A stretch of 64,000 bases of DNA from Nocardioides sp. CER19 (lineage in GTDB: Bacteria > Actinomycetota > Actinomycetes > Propionibacteriales > Nocardioidaceae): NCBI RefSeq assembly GCF_029846275.1, contig NZ_JARVWS010000001.1, forward strand, positions 1,054,001 through 1,118,000, read 5' to 3'. The position numbers were made by a program, and so were the translations under genes. Below are positions 53,918 through 62,722 of this stretch, in pieces. A model generated the notes under the pieces. That model made no database searches and was not told the origin of the DNA. It saw only the letters and a program-made list of their open reading frames with translations. Position 1 is the first letter of the stretch. Each line of letters opens with the position of its first letter.

Positions 53918-54739
53918 ATGACGACCGAGCTCGGGGAGTTCCTCCGTACCCGCCGTGCAGCGATCAGCCCCGACGACGCCGGGCTGATCTCCTACGGCGC
54001 CCGCCGCGTCCCGGGCCTGCGCCGCGAAGAGCTCGCGATGCTGGCCGGGGTGAGTCCGACCTACTACACACGGCTGGAGCAGGCCGACCAGCACAACGCC
54101 TCCGACAGCGTCATCGACGCGTTGGCCCGGGCGCTTCGGCTCAGCCCCGAGGAGCACGCCCACCTGCGGCGGCTCGCGCGGCCGGTCGTCGACCCGTCGC
54201 GCCCGCCGGCCGAGCAGGCCAGGCCGTCGGCGCGGGCGCTGGTCCACGCCTCGCCCGGACCCGCGCTGATCGTCGACCACTCGAACGACATCCTCGCGTG
54301 GAACCACCTCGGGCACCGGCTGCTCGCCCCGGACCTGCCCGCCGAGGCTCCCGACCGCTCGGCGGACCGGCCCAACCAGGCACGCATGCTCTTCCTCGAG
54401 CCCGGTGGCTCCGAGCTCTACGTCGACCCCGACGCGATGGCGCGCGCCATGGTCGGCTTCCTGCGCTACTCCTCCGGGCTCTTCCCCGACGACCGCAAGC
54501 TGAGCCTGCTCGTCGGTGAGCTGGTCCAGCGCAGCACCTGGTTCGCGTCCCTGTGGGCGGAGCACCCCGTCTTCGACTGCGGCTACGGCGTCAAGAGCTT
54601 CCGGCACCCCCTCGTCGGACGGCTCGACCTCTCCTACGAGGCGCTTGTGCTCGCGGAGACCACCCAACGGATGGTGCTCTACACCGCCGAGCCCGGCTCG
54701 TCCTCCGCGGACGGCCTGGAGCTGCTCGGTCGGGACTGA
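53918..54739 (+). CDS. Helix-turn-helix transcriptional regulator with MmyB-like ligand domain
   Basis: 273 residues. The N-terminal XRE HTH (about 30-85: GLRREELAMLAGVSPTYYTRLEQ in parts) is followed by the MmyB-like PAS-type domain (about 105-265: ALIVDHSNDILAWNHLGHRLL in parts, DRKLSLLVGEL, FRHPLVGRLDLSYEAL), which can bind fatty acids in the streptomycete relative MltR/MmyB-like proteins. Probably represses the divergent MFS gene. The ATG at 53918 is chosen from the leaderless layout and the conserved start. Confidence 0.9.
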   Translation: MTTELGEFLRTRRAAISPDDAGLISYGARRVPGLRREELAMLAGVSPTYYTRLEQADQHNASDSVIDALARALRLSPEEHAHLRRLARPVVDPSRPPAEQARPSARALVHASPGPALIVDHSNDILAWNHLGHRLLAPDLPAEAPDRSADRPNQARMLFLEPGGSELYVDPDAMARAMVGFLRYSSGLFPDDRKLSLLVGELVQRSTWFASLWAEHPVFDCGYGVKSFRHPLVGRLDLSYEALVLAETTQRMVLYTAEPGSSSADGLELLGRD

Positions 54740-54743
54740 GCAC

Positions 54744-54749
54744 TACCCT
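54744..54749 (+). promoter_or_regulatory. -10 hexamer of the S4-domain gene
   Basis: TACCCT lies 7 nt before GTG 54757 and overlaps the space right after the regulator stop; the message would be leaderless. Confidence 0.4.
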
Positions 54750-54756
54750 TGGGCGG

Positions 54757-55134
54757 GTGACGGCGCGGATCGACGTGCGCATCGACGTCTGGTGCTGGGC
54801 GGTGCGGCTCTACAAGTCGCGCTCCCAGGCGACGGCCGGCGCGAAGGCCGGGCACATCCGGATCAACGGAGTGCGGGCCAAGCCCGCGCAACCGGTCAAG
54901 GTCGGCGACGAGGTCAGGGTCTTCACCGACCGCGAGCACGTCGTGGTCGTCAAGGAGCTGCTGGCCAAGCGCGTGGGCGCCCCCCTGGCCCAGGCGGCGT
55001 ACGACGACCGCACGCCCGCGCTGCCCCCCAAGGAGGAGCGGGCCGCGCCGGTGTTCTCGCGCGAGCGCGGCGCCGGTCGCCCGACCAAGCGCGACCGGCG
55101 GCTGCTCGACCAGCTGCGCCAGATGGGTCGCTGA
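54757..55134 (+). CDS. S4 domain RNA-binding protein (HslR-like)
   Basis: 125-residue protein with an N-terminal S4 domain (RIDVWCWAVRLYKSRSQA, GHIRINGVRAKPAQPVKVGDEV in parts) and a basic tail with RERGAGRPTKRDRRLLD, as in the Hsp15/HslR group that rescues stalled large-subunit complexes carrying nascent chains. It likely binds rRNA or tRNA. The GTG start lies in the leaderless layout. It abuts the convergent AraC gene with a 13-bp gap. Confidence 0.9.
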   Translation: MTARIDVRIDVWCWAVRLYKSRSQATAGAKAGHIRINGVRAKPAQPVKVGDEVRVFTDREHVVVVKELLAKRVGAPLAQAAYDDRTPALPPKEERAAPVFSRERGAGRPTKRDRRLLDQLRQMGR

Positions 55135-55147
55135 CCCCGGAGATCGC

Positions 55148-55936
55148 TCAGAGGTCCTGCGCGTAGGCAGCCGGCGGGCGCCCGACCACGTCCCGGAACG
55201 TGCGCACCAGGTGCGCCTGGTCGCTGAAGTCGAGATCCGCGGCGACGGCCGCCCAGTCGACGTCGCCGCCCGCGTGCGCCCGGGCCGCGACCTCGAGCAC
55301 GCGGAACCGCTGCACGACCCATTTCGGGCCGATGCCGACGTAGTCACCGAAGAGGCGCTGCAGCGACCGGAGGCTGGTCCCGGCGCGGTCGGCCAGCTGG
55401 TCGGCCCGGGTGATCGTCCGGTCCGACTCGGCCAGCGCCACGAGGCCGCTCACCTCGGTGGCGGTGGCGTCCTCGGGCAGCCCGACCTCGGTCAGGTAGC
55501 GCTCCAGTGCCGCCACCATCTCCGCAGGCTCCTCGATGGCGAGCACGGCCGCGGCCGCCGCCCGGTCGTCAACCCCCAGGAGATCGCCCGCGGGCACGAC
55601 CCGATCGCCCAGCGCCGCTACCCGGCTGCCCAGGACGGGCCGGAACATCCCGGGCAGGAACGACGCGCCGAGCGTGTGGCCGCGTCCCGAGACGACCCGG
55701 ACGAACGTGCGGCGCAGGACGCCGTGCACCAGCAGCCGCCCGTCCTCGGCCGCGATGTGCACGCGCGGCTGCGGGATGACCTGCTGCTCGTGCGGCTCGG
55801 ACAGGTCCCAGCCGACGTACCAGTGGTAGTCCACGTGCCCGGCCACCGCCGGCGAGGGCGTGAACCGGTCCACGGTGATCGCGCGCGACGCCGTCTCCGG
55901 TCGGACGATCGCGTCCGGGTAGCCCTCGGCCGCCAT
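55148..55936 (-). CDS. AraC family transcriptional regulator
   Basis: 262 residues. The C-terminal AraC DNA-binding region has two HTHs (LADRAGTSLRSLQRLFGDYVGIGPK in parts; WAAVAADLDFSDQAHLVRTFRDVVGRPPA in parts). The N-terminal part (FTPSPAVAGHVDYHWYVGWDL in parts) is of the DUF6597 type found in many actinobacterial AraC proteins. No divergent partner is close; the nearest gene upstream is the DUF3224 gene 230 bp away. Effector unknown. Confidence 0.92.
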   Translation of the reverse strand: MAAEGYPDAIVRPETASRAITVDRFTPSPAVAGHVDYHWYVGWDLSEPHEQQVIPQPRVHIAAEDGRLLVHGVLRRTFVRVVSGRGHTLGASFLPGMFRPVLGSRVAALGDRVVPAGDLLGVDDRAAAAAVLAIEEPAEMVAALERYLTEVGLPEDATATEVSGLVALAESDRTITRADQLADRAGTSLRSLQRLFGDYVGIGPKWVVQRFRVLEVAARAHAGGDVDWAAVAADLDFSDQAHLVRTFRDVVGRPPAAYAQDL

Positions 55937-56166
55937 GGCATCGAGCCTAGGTGACCCGTCAGGTCCGGCGTGAAGGTGTCGTCACCTGCACCGCCCGTGC
56001 GGTGTCGCCGTCATCGCACCTCGTGCTCGGGCATCCGGAGGATCGCCGGTCCCGGCACGCCGTCCCATCCGACGTCCTGTTCTCTCATCTGCGCCACCCG
56101 AGCACGTCCGACGAGTGTGTCGCGTTCCTTCAAGACCGCCCTGCCGCGGCTCGCGAGAGTGGGGTC

Positions 56167-56613
56167 ATGAGCACCTACACGCACCAGGCGACGGGCCGGC
56201 TGACGGTCGCGTCATGGCAGGAGTCGGCGTACGTCGACGTGGACGGCGAGGGCACCACGATGGGGTCCGTCTACTACCCGAACCGCGGGCTGACCCAGGC
56301 GGAGATCGGCTACGGCTACAGCGGCGAGGTCGAGGGGAGCTCGGTCGGGCGGATGCTGGGCGCCTACACCGGCGGCGGCCGCGCGGTCTTCGAGGCCTAC
56401 GAGCAGTTCAGCGGCTCGATCGCCGGCCACGAGGGCAGCTGCGTCTGGCACGTCACCGGCACGCACGCCGACAACGCGGTCACCGCGCGGCTCGAGGTCG
56501 TGGCCGGGCTCGGCACCGGCGGTCTCGAGGGGCTGCGCGGCAGCGCCGACCTGGTCCTCGCGGGGCAGCCCGAGGACGGCTACGAGTTCGTCCTGGCGTA
56601 CGACTGGGAGTGA
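56167..56613 (+). CDS. DUF3224 domain-containing protein
   Basis: 148-residue protein of the DUF3224 family, a small beta-barrel with no known reaction: TGRLTVASWQESAYVDVDGEG in parts, YEQFSGSIAGHEGSCVWHVTGT in parts. Start ATG 56167 is chosen for the conserved beginning; an upstream frame reaches to 55951 without family similarity. The upstream region (55937-56166) holds no clear promoter. It overlaps the convergent HxlR gene by 34 bp, so the two transcripts interfere. Confidence 0.88.
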   Translation: MSTYTHQATGRLTVASWQESAYVDVDGEGTTMGSVYYPNRGLTQAEIGYGYSGEVEGSSVGRMLGAYTGGGRAVFEAYEQFSGSIAGHEGSCVWHVTGTHADNAVTARLEVVAGLGTGGLEGLRGSADLVLAGQPEDGYEFVLAYDWE

Positions 56614-57314
56614 CCGTTCCCGGCGTACGCCGGGATCTCGGGCCGCGGGCGCGGGACGTGCGCCGCGATGCTCTGCCCGATCCAACGGGGCAGCGCCCGG
56701 CGCATCTCGGTCGGCCCGAGCAGGTCCACGACGCCGCTGTCGAGGACGCTCGCCCAGCTGCGGTCGCCGCGCCACACCTCGGTCAGCACCCGCAACCGCG
56801 CCTGGATGAGCGCGTCGACGCCGTAGCCCGGGTCGAAGTCGCACACGTCGGCTCCGGTGTGGGTCACCACGAGCCACCAGCGCGACACCTTCGGCTCGAC
56901 GTCGGTGAGCCGGAACTCCACGACCGTACGGCGGCGCGGCCACTCCTGGAGCGGGAGGGTCCGCTGCACGTCCCAGAAGAGCAGGTGCGGGTCGAGATCC
57001 TCCTGGCCCAGGCCGCCGACCCAGCGGGTGCCCCAGGTCTGCAGGGCCCGCACCACCGGCTCGAGCTCGCGGCCGCTCCGCGTCAGGTGGTAGGACGTCC
57101 GCTGACCCGAGCCCTCCCGGGTGATCACGCCGGCCCGCTCCAGCGTGCGCAGCCGCTTGGAGAGCAGGGCGGGGGACATCTTCGGGACGCCCCGGCGCAG
57201 CTCGTTGAAGTGCACGCTGCCGAGGAGCAGCTCGCGGACGACGAGCAGGGTCCAGCGCTCGTCGAGCACCTCCATCGCCTTCGCCATCGGGCAGAACTGG
57301 CCGTACGACGCCAT
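56580..57314 (-). CDS. HxlR family winged-helix transcriptional regulator
   Basis: 244 residues. The HxlR winged helix lies at 1-100 (FCPMAKAMEVLDERWTLLVVRELLLGSVHFNELRR in parts, MSPALLSKRLRTLERAGVI), beginning near the N-terminus, and the Cys of FCP is in the usual redox-sensitive position. A C-terminal domain of about 140 residues is additional to the typical 110-residue HxlR proteins. Divergent from the SAM-methyltransferase gene, which it may regulate. Confidence 0.9.
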   Translation of the reverse strand: MASYGQFCPMAKAMEVLDERWTLLVVRELLLGSVHFNELRRGVPKMSPALLSKRLRTLERAGVITREGSGQRTSYHLTRSGRELEPVVRALQTWGTRWVGGLGQEDLDPHLLFWDVQRTLPLQEWPRRRTVVEFRLTDVEPKVSRWWLVVTHTGADVCDFDPGYGVDALIQARLRVLTEVWRGDRSWASVLDSGVVDLLGPTEMRRALPRWIGQSIAAHVPRPRPEIPAYAGNGHSQSYARTNS

Positions 57315-57397
57315 CGGTCCTCCCAGGGACGTGCCGAGCCCGTGCAGCGGTCCGGACCCGCTCCCAGCAGTAGACGCCGAGGCGGCCGCGGCGGCAA

Positions 57398-57430
57398 GTA
57401 CAGATCGTGAACCGCTGTCGGTACAGATCG
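57398..57430. promoter_or_regulatory. Direct repeats between HxlR and methyltransferase genes
   Basis: GTACAGATCG occurs at 57398-57407 and again at 57421-57430, 23 bp apart, about two helical turns, followed by CACTAT (57433-57438), a possible -10. Such repeats are a good candidate HxlR binding site; no inverted symmetry is evident. Confidence 0.55.
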
Positions 57431-57498
57431 CGCACTATCCGCTCTCCTGGCGCCGCCCGACGATCGTGGTCCCAGACAGCACTCACCGTGGAGGAACC

Positions 57499-58311
57499 AT
57501 GACCACCACCGCCACCCCCGAGCTGAAGGCCCGCCACCGCGCCATGTGGGCGCTCGGCGACTACGCCCGCGTCGCCGACGAGCTCGTGCCGGATGTCGGG
57601 CAGTCGGTCGTCGACGCCTGCCGGATCAGGCCCGGCGAGCGTGTCCTGGACGTCGCCGCCGGCACCGGCAACGCGGCCATCCCGGCGGCGCTCGCCGGCG
57701 GCGTGGCCACCGCCAGCGACCTGACGCCCGAGCTGCTCGCCATCGGCGAGCGCCGCGCGGCCGACGCCGGCGTGAGCATCACCTGGGACACGGCCGACGC
57801 CGAGGCGCTGCCCTACGTCGACGCCGCGTTCGACGTCGTCGTCTCCGCGATCGGCGTGATGTTCGCGCCCTGTCACGACGCCGCCGCGGTGGAGATGCTG
57901 CGTGTCACCCGGCCGGGCGGCCGCATCGGCGTCGCGAGCTGGACGCCGGCTGGCTTCATCGGCCAGATGTTCGCTGCGATGAAGCCGTTCGCGCCGCCGC
58001 CGCCCGAGGGCGCCCAGCCCCCACCGCTGTGGGGCGACGAGGCGCACGTCCGGGACCTCTTCGACGCGGGGGTGCGCGACCTCGCCGTCGAGGCGCGCAC
58101 CGTCATGGTGGACGCCTTCGCCTCCGGCGCGGAGTTTCGCGACTACTTCAAGGCCTGCTACGGCCCGACGATCGTCGCCTACCGCTCGCTCGGTGACGAC
58201 GCCGAGCGGGTCGCTGCACTCGACCGGGCGCTCGCCGAGCTCGGGGACGGCGCGATCGTCGACCACCGGATGGAGTGGGAGTACCTCGTGGTGACTGCGA
58301 CCCGCCGGTGA
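57499..58311 (+). CDS. Class I SAM-dependent methyltransferase
   Basis: 270-residue methyltransferase of the UbiE/arsenite-like type: motif I VLDVAAGTGNAAIPAA, the motif II/III acidic DLTPELLAIG, motif DAEALPYVDAAFDVVVSAIG in parts, and RPGGRIGVASW after it. Start ATG 57499 has GGAGGA just upstream. Substrate unknown. It is divergent from the HxlR gene and probably its target. Confidence 0.9.
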   Translation: MTTTATPELKARHRAMWALGDYARVADELVPDVGQSVVDACRIRPGERVLDVAAGTGNAAIPAALAGGVATASDLTPELLAIGERRAADAGVSITWDTADAEALPYVDAAFDVVVSAIGVMFAPCHDAAAVEMLRVTRPGGRIGVASWTPAGFIGQMFAAMKPFAPPPPEGAQPPPLWGDEAHVRDLFDAGVRDLAVEARTVMVDAFASGAEFRDYFKACYGPTIVAYRSLGDDAERVAALDRALAELGDGAIVDHRMEWEYLVVTATRR

Positions 58312-58360
58312 CCGCGAAGCCCGCGAGCCACCAGCGAACGGGTCGGTGGCGTGGGGATGA

Positions 58361-58366
58361 GAGAAT
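58361..58366 (+). promoter_or_regulatory. -10 hexamer of guaB3
   Basis: GAGAAT lies 6 nt before the GTG at 58373. The message is probably leaderless. Confidence 0.35.
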
Positions 58367-58372
58367 CACCGC

Positions 58373-59479
58373 GTGACTGACATCGAGATCGGCCGGGCCA
58401 AGCGGGCGCGACGCGCCTACGCGTTCGACGACGTTGCGATCGTGCCTAGCCGGAGGACGCGCGACCCCGAGGAGGTCAGCACCGACTGGCAGATCGACGC
58501 CTACCGGTTCGAGCTGCCCGTGCTGGCCGCGCCGATGGACTCGGTCATGTCACCGGCCACGGCCATCAAGCTGGGTCGGCTCGGCGGCCTGGGCGTGCTC
58601 AACCTCGAGGGCATCTGGACGCGGTACGCCGACCCGGAGCCGCTGCTCGAGGAGGTCGCCGGCCTGCGCGGTGCCGACGCGACCCGTCGCCTGCAGGAGA
58701 TCTACAGCGCGCCGGTGAAGGCCGAGCTGATCACCGAGCGACTGCGCGAGATCCGGGACGCCGGCGTCACGGTCGCCGGCGCGCTGAGCCCGCAGCGGAC
58801 CAAGGAGTTCGCGAAGACCGTCACCGACGCGGGCGTCGACCTGTTCGTCATCCGCGGCACGACCGTCTCGGCCGAGCACGTGAGCAGCCAGGCCGAGCCG
58901 CTCAACCTCAAGGAGTTCATCTACGAGCTCGACGTCCCGGTCATCGTCGGTGGCTGTGCGACCCACCAGGCCGCGCTCCACCTGATGCGCACCGGCGCGG
59001 CCGGCGTACTCGTGGGCTTCGGCGGTGGCGCCGCCCACACCACGCGCACCGTCCTCGGCGTGGCCGTGCCGATGGCCAGCGCGGTCGCCGACGTGGCCGC
59101 AGCCCGCCGCGACTACCTCGACGAGTCCGGCGGCCGCTACGTGCACGTCATCGCCGACGGCTCGATCGGCAAGTCCGGCGACATCGCCAAGGCCATCGCC
59201 TGCGGCGCCGACGCCGTCATGGTGGGCAGCCCGTTCGCGCGGGCCACCGACGCGCCCGGCCGCGGCTTCCACTGGGGTGGCGAGGCGCACCACGCGACGC
59301 TGCCGCGCGGTCAACGCGTGGAGTTCGAGCCAGTCGGCAGCTTCGAGGAGATCCTCCTCGGGCCCAGCCACGTCGCCGACGGCACCATGAACCTCATCGG
59401 CGCTCTCAAGCGCAGCATGGCGACGACCGGCTACACCGACGTCAAGGAGTTCCAGCGCGTCGAGATCGTCGCCGGCTGA
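58373..59479 (+). CDS. guaB3: GuaB3 family IMP dehydrogenase-related protein
   Basis: 368-residue IMPDH-like barrel without CBS domains. IGRAKRARRAYAFDDVAIVPS in parts is the GuaB3 N-terminal; VLAAPMDSVMS and VHVIADGSIGKSGDIAKAIACGADAVMVG in parts correspond to IMPDH motifs. The GuaB-specific catalytic GSIC loop is not visible, so the role is uncertain, although GuaB3 is widespread next to guaB in actinobacteria. It abuts the convergent TetR gene by 7 bp. Confidence 0.92.
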   Translation: MTDIEIGRAKRARRAYAFDDVAIVPSRRTRDPEEVSTDWQIDAYRFELPVLAAPMDSVMSPATAIKLGRLGGLGVLNLEGIWTRYADPEPLLEEVAGLRGADATRRLQEIYSAPVKAELITERLREIRDAGVTVAGALSPQRTKEFAKTVTDAGVDLFVIRGTTVSAEHVSSQAEPLNLKEFIYELDVPVIVGGCATHQAALHLMRTGAAGVLVGFGGGAAHTTRTVLGVAVPMASAVADVAAARRDYLDESGGRYVHVIADGSIGKSGDIAKAIACGADAVMVGSPFARATDAPGRGFHWGGEAHHATLPRGQRVEFEPVGSFEEILLGPSHVADGTMNLIGALKRSMATTGYTDVKEFQRVEIVAG

Positions 59480-59486
59480 CGCTCGC

Positions 59487-60095
59487 TCACGCGCCCGCGC
59501 CTACGATGCGCAGGGCGAGTCCGGCCATGTGGTCGCCGACGTCGTCGGGGGTCCAGCGGCCGTCGTCGCGGTACCACCGGGCGATGTCGATGCCGAGCGA
59601 CAGCACGGCGGTGGTCGTCATCCCGGGGTCGGCGACGTCGAAGTCCCCGCTCGCGACGCCGGCCTCGATCGTCGCCCGCACCTCCTGCTCGATGCCGATG
59701 CGCAGCGCGCGGATCTCCTCGAGGTGGGCGGGGGACAGGGCGCCGAGCTCGTAGTTCACGATCCGCGCCCAGGTGTGCCCCTCGGCGTGGTGCCTGCCGA
59801 ACTCGCGCGCGATCGCGGCCAGTCGCTCGCGCGGGGAGCCCGCCGAGGCCGCCGCCTCGCGGACCAGGTCCAGCGTCCGCTGGTGGCCCTCGCGCGAGAT
59901 CACGTAGAGCAGCTCCTCCTTGGAGCGGTGGTGCACGTAGACGGCCGCGGGGCTCATGCCGGCCCCGGCGGCGATGTCGCGCGTCGTCGTGCCGTGGAAC
60001 CCCTTGGCGGCGAACGCCTGCACCGCGGCCTCGAGCAGACGGGCGCGCGTGAGGTCGCCGCGAGCCGTGCCCTCCGGCAGCACGCTCATGGACAC
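59487..60095 (-). CDS. TetR family transcriptional regulator (FadR/KstR2-like)
   Basis: 202 residues (an ATG at 60089 is a second possible start). The HTH is RARLLEAAVQAFAAKGFHGTTTRDIAAGAGMSPAAVYVHHRSKEELL in parts; the C-terminal domain (WARIVNYELGALSPAHLEEIRALR in parts) is typical of KstR2/acyl-CoA-responsive TetR proteins. It is divergent from the SDR operon and probably represses it, released by a CoA thioester. Confidence 0.92.
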   Translation of the reverse strand: MSMSVLPEGTARGDLTRARLLEAAVQAFAAKGFHGTTTRDIAAGAGMSPAAVYVHHRSKEELLYVISREGHQRTLDLVREAAASAGSPRERLAAIAREFGRHHAEGHTWARIVNYELGALSPAHLEEIRALRIGIEQEVRATIEAGVASGDFDVADPGMTTTAVLSLGIDIARWYRDDGRWTPDDVGDHMAGLALRIVGAGA

Positions 60096-60150
60096 CTCCT
60101 CCCCAGACGGGGATTGACCCGGTCGACGCCGTACGGCATCGTGGCCATCA

Positions 60151-60168
60151 TAAGCAAGCGCTTAGTCA
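60151..60168. promoter_or_regulatory. Palindromic operator of the TetR/SDR intergenic region
   Basis: TAAGCAAGCGCTTAGTCA (60151-60168) centres on the perfect AAGCGCTT and resembles AAGCAAGCGCTTGCTT-type sites of TetR repressors of fatty-acid or CoA-thioester catabolism. It is flanked by CCATCAT direct repeats (60145-60151 and 60174-60180). Located in the divergent region, 30-50 bp from both starts. Confidence 0.7.
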
Positions 60169-60198
60169 GATGACCATCATCGGGTAGAGGAGGCCGCG

Positions 60199-60954
60199 TT
60201 GGCCGGACGGTTCGAGGGCAGGACGGCGATCGTGACGGGTGCGAGCCGCGGCATCGGCCTGGCGATCGCGCAGCGTCTGGTGGACGACGGGGCACGCGTC
60301 GTGATCACGGCCCGCAAGCCCGACGCGCTGGAGCAGGCGGTCGCCGAGCTGGGCGGACCCGAGCACGCGACCTTCGTGGCCGGGCACGCCGACGACGCCG
60401 AGCACCAGGCCGAGACGGTCGCGACCGCGATCGAGACGTTCGGCAGCCTCGACCTCCTGGTCAACAACACCGGCATCAACCCGACCTACGGCCCGCTCAT
60501 GGGCCTCGACCTGGCCGCTGCGCGCAAGATGGTCGAGGTCAACTGCCTCTCGCCGATCGCGTGGATCCAGCAGGCCCACCGGGCCTGGATGGGGGAGCAC
60601 GGCGGCGCGGTCGTCAATGTCGCCTCGGTCGGCGGGCTGCGGCCGGCGCCGGGGATCGCGATGTACGGCGGCACCAAGGCGATGCTCATCCACCTCACCG
60701 AGGAGCTCGCGGTCGAGCTCGGGCCGACGATCCGCGTCAACGCGGTGGCGCCGGCGGTCGTCAAGACGAAGTTCGCGACCGCGCTCTACGAGGGACGCGA
60801 GGAGCAGGTCGCGGCGACGTACCCGCTCAAGCGGCTGGGCGTGCCCGACGACGTGGGCTCGGTCGTGGCCTTCCTGCTGTCGGGCGACGCGGGCTGGATG
60901 ACCGGCCAGACGCTGGTCATCGACGGCGGCCTCCTGCTCGCCGGCGGCGTCTAG
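60199..60954 (+). CDS. SDR family oxidoreductase
   Basis: 251-residue classical SDR. NAD(P) loop VTGASRGIGLAIA, NNTGIN, the catalytic Ser in VASVGG and the YGGTKAM Tyr/Lys pair are intact, plus NAVAPAVVKTKF. The TTG start at 60199 is preceded by AGAGGAGG and fits the family N-terminus AGRFEGRTAIVTG. First gene of the operon. Substrate unknown; hydroxyacyl compounds are plausible in this context. Confidence 0.92.
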   Translation: MAGRFEGRTAIVTGASRGIGLAIAQRLVDDGARVVITARKPDALEQAVAELGGPEHATFVAGHADDAEHQAETVATAIETFGSLDLLVNNTGINPTYGPLMGLDLAAARKMVEVNCLSPIAWIQQAHRAWMGEHGGAVVNVASVGGLRPAPGIAMYGGTKAMLIHLTEELAVELGPTIRVNAVAPAVVKTKFATALYEGREEQVAATYPLKRLGVPDDVGSVVAFLLSGDAGWMTGQTLVIDGGLLLAGGV

Positions 60955-60959
60955 TGGCC

Positions 60960-61742
60960 ATGCCGGACCTGCACGGCAAGGGCGTCGTCGTCACCGGCGC
61001 CGGCCACGGCATCGGCCGGGCCCTCGCGCGCCGGATGGCCGCGGCTGGCGCTCGGGTCGTCGTCAACGACCTCGACGCCGCCGCCGCCGAGGCGGTTGCC
61101 GACGAGATCGGCGGGTACGCCGCGGGCGGCGACGCGGCCTCGGCGGACGGCGTCGCCGCGCTGGTCGAGCGCGCCCGCGCCGAGCTCGGCGAGGTCGACG
61201 TCTGGTTCGGCAACGCCGGGATCGAGCGCGGTCACGGGCTCGACGCGACGGAGGAGGACTGGGCGGCCGCGCTCGACGTCAACGTCATGGCGCACGTGCG
61301 GGCGGCCCGCCTGCTCGTGCCCCGGTGGATCGAGCGCGGAGGCGGCCGGTTCGTCGTCACCGCCTCGGCGGCCGGCCTGCTCACGATGCTGGGCAGCCCG
61401 ACGTACTCGGTCTCCAAGCACGGCGCCGTCGCGTTCGCCGAGTGGCTCTCGGCGACCTACCGCCACCGCGGCGTCGTGGTCCAGGCGATCTGCCCGCAGG
61501 GCGTGCGGACGCGGATGTACGAGGAGGCCGGCGCGCTCAAGGAGGTGCTCAGCCACGACGCGGTGCTGAGCCCCGAGGAGGTGGCCCAGACCGCGTGGTC
61601 CGCGCTCGAGGACGACCGCTTCCTGGTGCTCCCGCACCCGCAGGTCGGCGGCTACTACACGGCCCGGGCCTCCGACACCGACCGGTGGCTGGCCGGCATG
61701 AACAAGGTGCAGCAGCATCTCGACGGAGAGGTTTCTCGATGA
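60960..61742 (+). CDS. SDR family oxidoreductase
   Basis: 260-residue classical SDR: VTGAGHGIGRALA, GNAGIE (for the NAG motif), catalytic TASAAG, and YSVSKHG. The C-terminal DALS/SPEEVAQTAW segment is present. The ATG at 60960 is 6 nt after the preceding stop; a GTG at 60954 is an alternative. Its stop overlaps the next ATG (ATGA), so the two are coupled. Confidence 0.92.
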   Translation: MPDLHGKGVVVTGAGHGIGRALARRMAAAGARVVVNDLDAAAAEAVADEIGGYAAGGDAASADGVAALVERARAELGEVDVWFGNAGIERGHGLDATEEDWAAALDVNVMAHVRAARLLVPRWIERGGGRFVVTASAAGLLTMLGSPTYSVSKHGAVAFAEWLSATYRHRGVVVQAICPQGVRTRMYEEAGALKEVLSHDAVLSPEEVAQTAWSALEDDRFLVLPHPQVGGYYTARASDTDRWLAGMNKVQQHLDGEVSR

Positions 61743-62722
61743 GGGCGTGGCGGGTCGCCGAGCTGGGGGAGCCGTCCGCGGTGATGCGGCTCGAGGACGT
61801 GGACGCACCGACGCCGGCGCCCCGGCAGCTCGCCGTGAGGGTGCTGGCCACGCCGGCGAACTTCCCCGACGCCCTGATGTGCCGCGGGCTCTACCAGGTG
61901 CGGCCGGAGCTGCCGTTCACGCCCGGCGTCGAGCTGTGCGGCGAGGTGGTCGCCCTCGGTGACGAGGTGACCGGCTTCGCGGTCGGCGACCGTGTCGTGG
62001 GCGCCTCCGTGCTGCCGTACGGCGGCTTCGCCGACGTCGCGCTCATGGACGTCGCGACCACCTTCCCCGCGCCCGCGTCCCTCGACGACGCCCAGGCGGC
62101 GTCCCTCTACATCGGCTACCAGACCGGCTGGTTCGGCCTGCACCGGCGAGCCGGCCTGCGCGCCGGTGAGACGCTGCTCGTCCATGCCGCGGCGGGCGGT
62201 GTCGGCAGCGCGGCCGTCCAGCTCGGCAAGGCGGCGGGCGCGACGGTGATCGGGGTCGTCGGCGGCCCCGAGAAGGCGGCGGTCGCCCGCGAGCTCGGCT
62301 CCGACGTCGTGGTCGACCGGCACACCGAGGACTTCGTCCAGGTGGTCAAGGAGCACACCGGCGGCCGCGGCGCCGACGTCGTCTACGACCCGGTCGGCGG
62401 TGACACCTACCAGCGGTCCACCAAGTGCGTGGCGTTCGAGGGCCGCATCCTCGTGATCGGCTTCGCCGGCGGCGAGATCCAGTCGGCCGCGCTCAACCAC
62501 GCGCTGATCAAGAACTACTCGATCGTCGGGCTGCACTGGGGCCTCTACAACGTCGTCGACCCGGCCGCCGTGGCGGAGTGCCACCGGGCGCTCACCGACC
62601 TCGCCGACCGGGGCCTGGTGCGACCGCTGGTGAGCGAGCGGATCTCCCTCGAGCGCGCGGCGGACGGCGTACAGCGGCTTGCCGACGGGGCCACGGTCGG
62701 TCGCGTGGTGGTCACGCCGTGA
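61739..62722 (+). CDS. NADPH:quinone oxidoreductase family protein (zinc-independent MDR)
   Basis: 327-residue member of the quinone oxidoreductase branch of MDR. MRAWRVAELGEPSAVMRLED, LPFTPGVELCGEVVALG, and the nucleotide loop LVHAAAGGVGSAAVQLGKAAGA in parts are typical. There are no catalytic zinc ligands. It likely reduces an enoyl or quinone compound with NADPH. Overlaps its neighbours by 4 nt on both sides. Confidence 0.92.
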   Translation: MRAWRVAELGEPSAVMRLEDVDAPTPAPRQLAVRVLATPANFPDALMCRGLYQVRPELPFTPGVELCGEVVALGDEVTGFAVGDRVVGASVLPYGGFADVALMDVATTFPAPASLDDAQAASLYIGYQTGWFGLHRRAGLRAGETLLVHAAAGGVGSAAVQLGKAAGATVIGVVGGPEKAAVARELGSDVVVDRHTEDFVQVVKEHTGGRGADVVYDPVGGDTYQRSTKCVAFEGRILVIGFAGGEIQSAALNHALIKNYSIVGLHWGLYNVVDPAAVAECHRALTDLADRGLVRPLVSERISLERAADGVQRLADGATVGRVVVTP

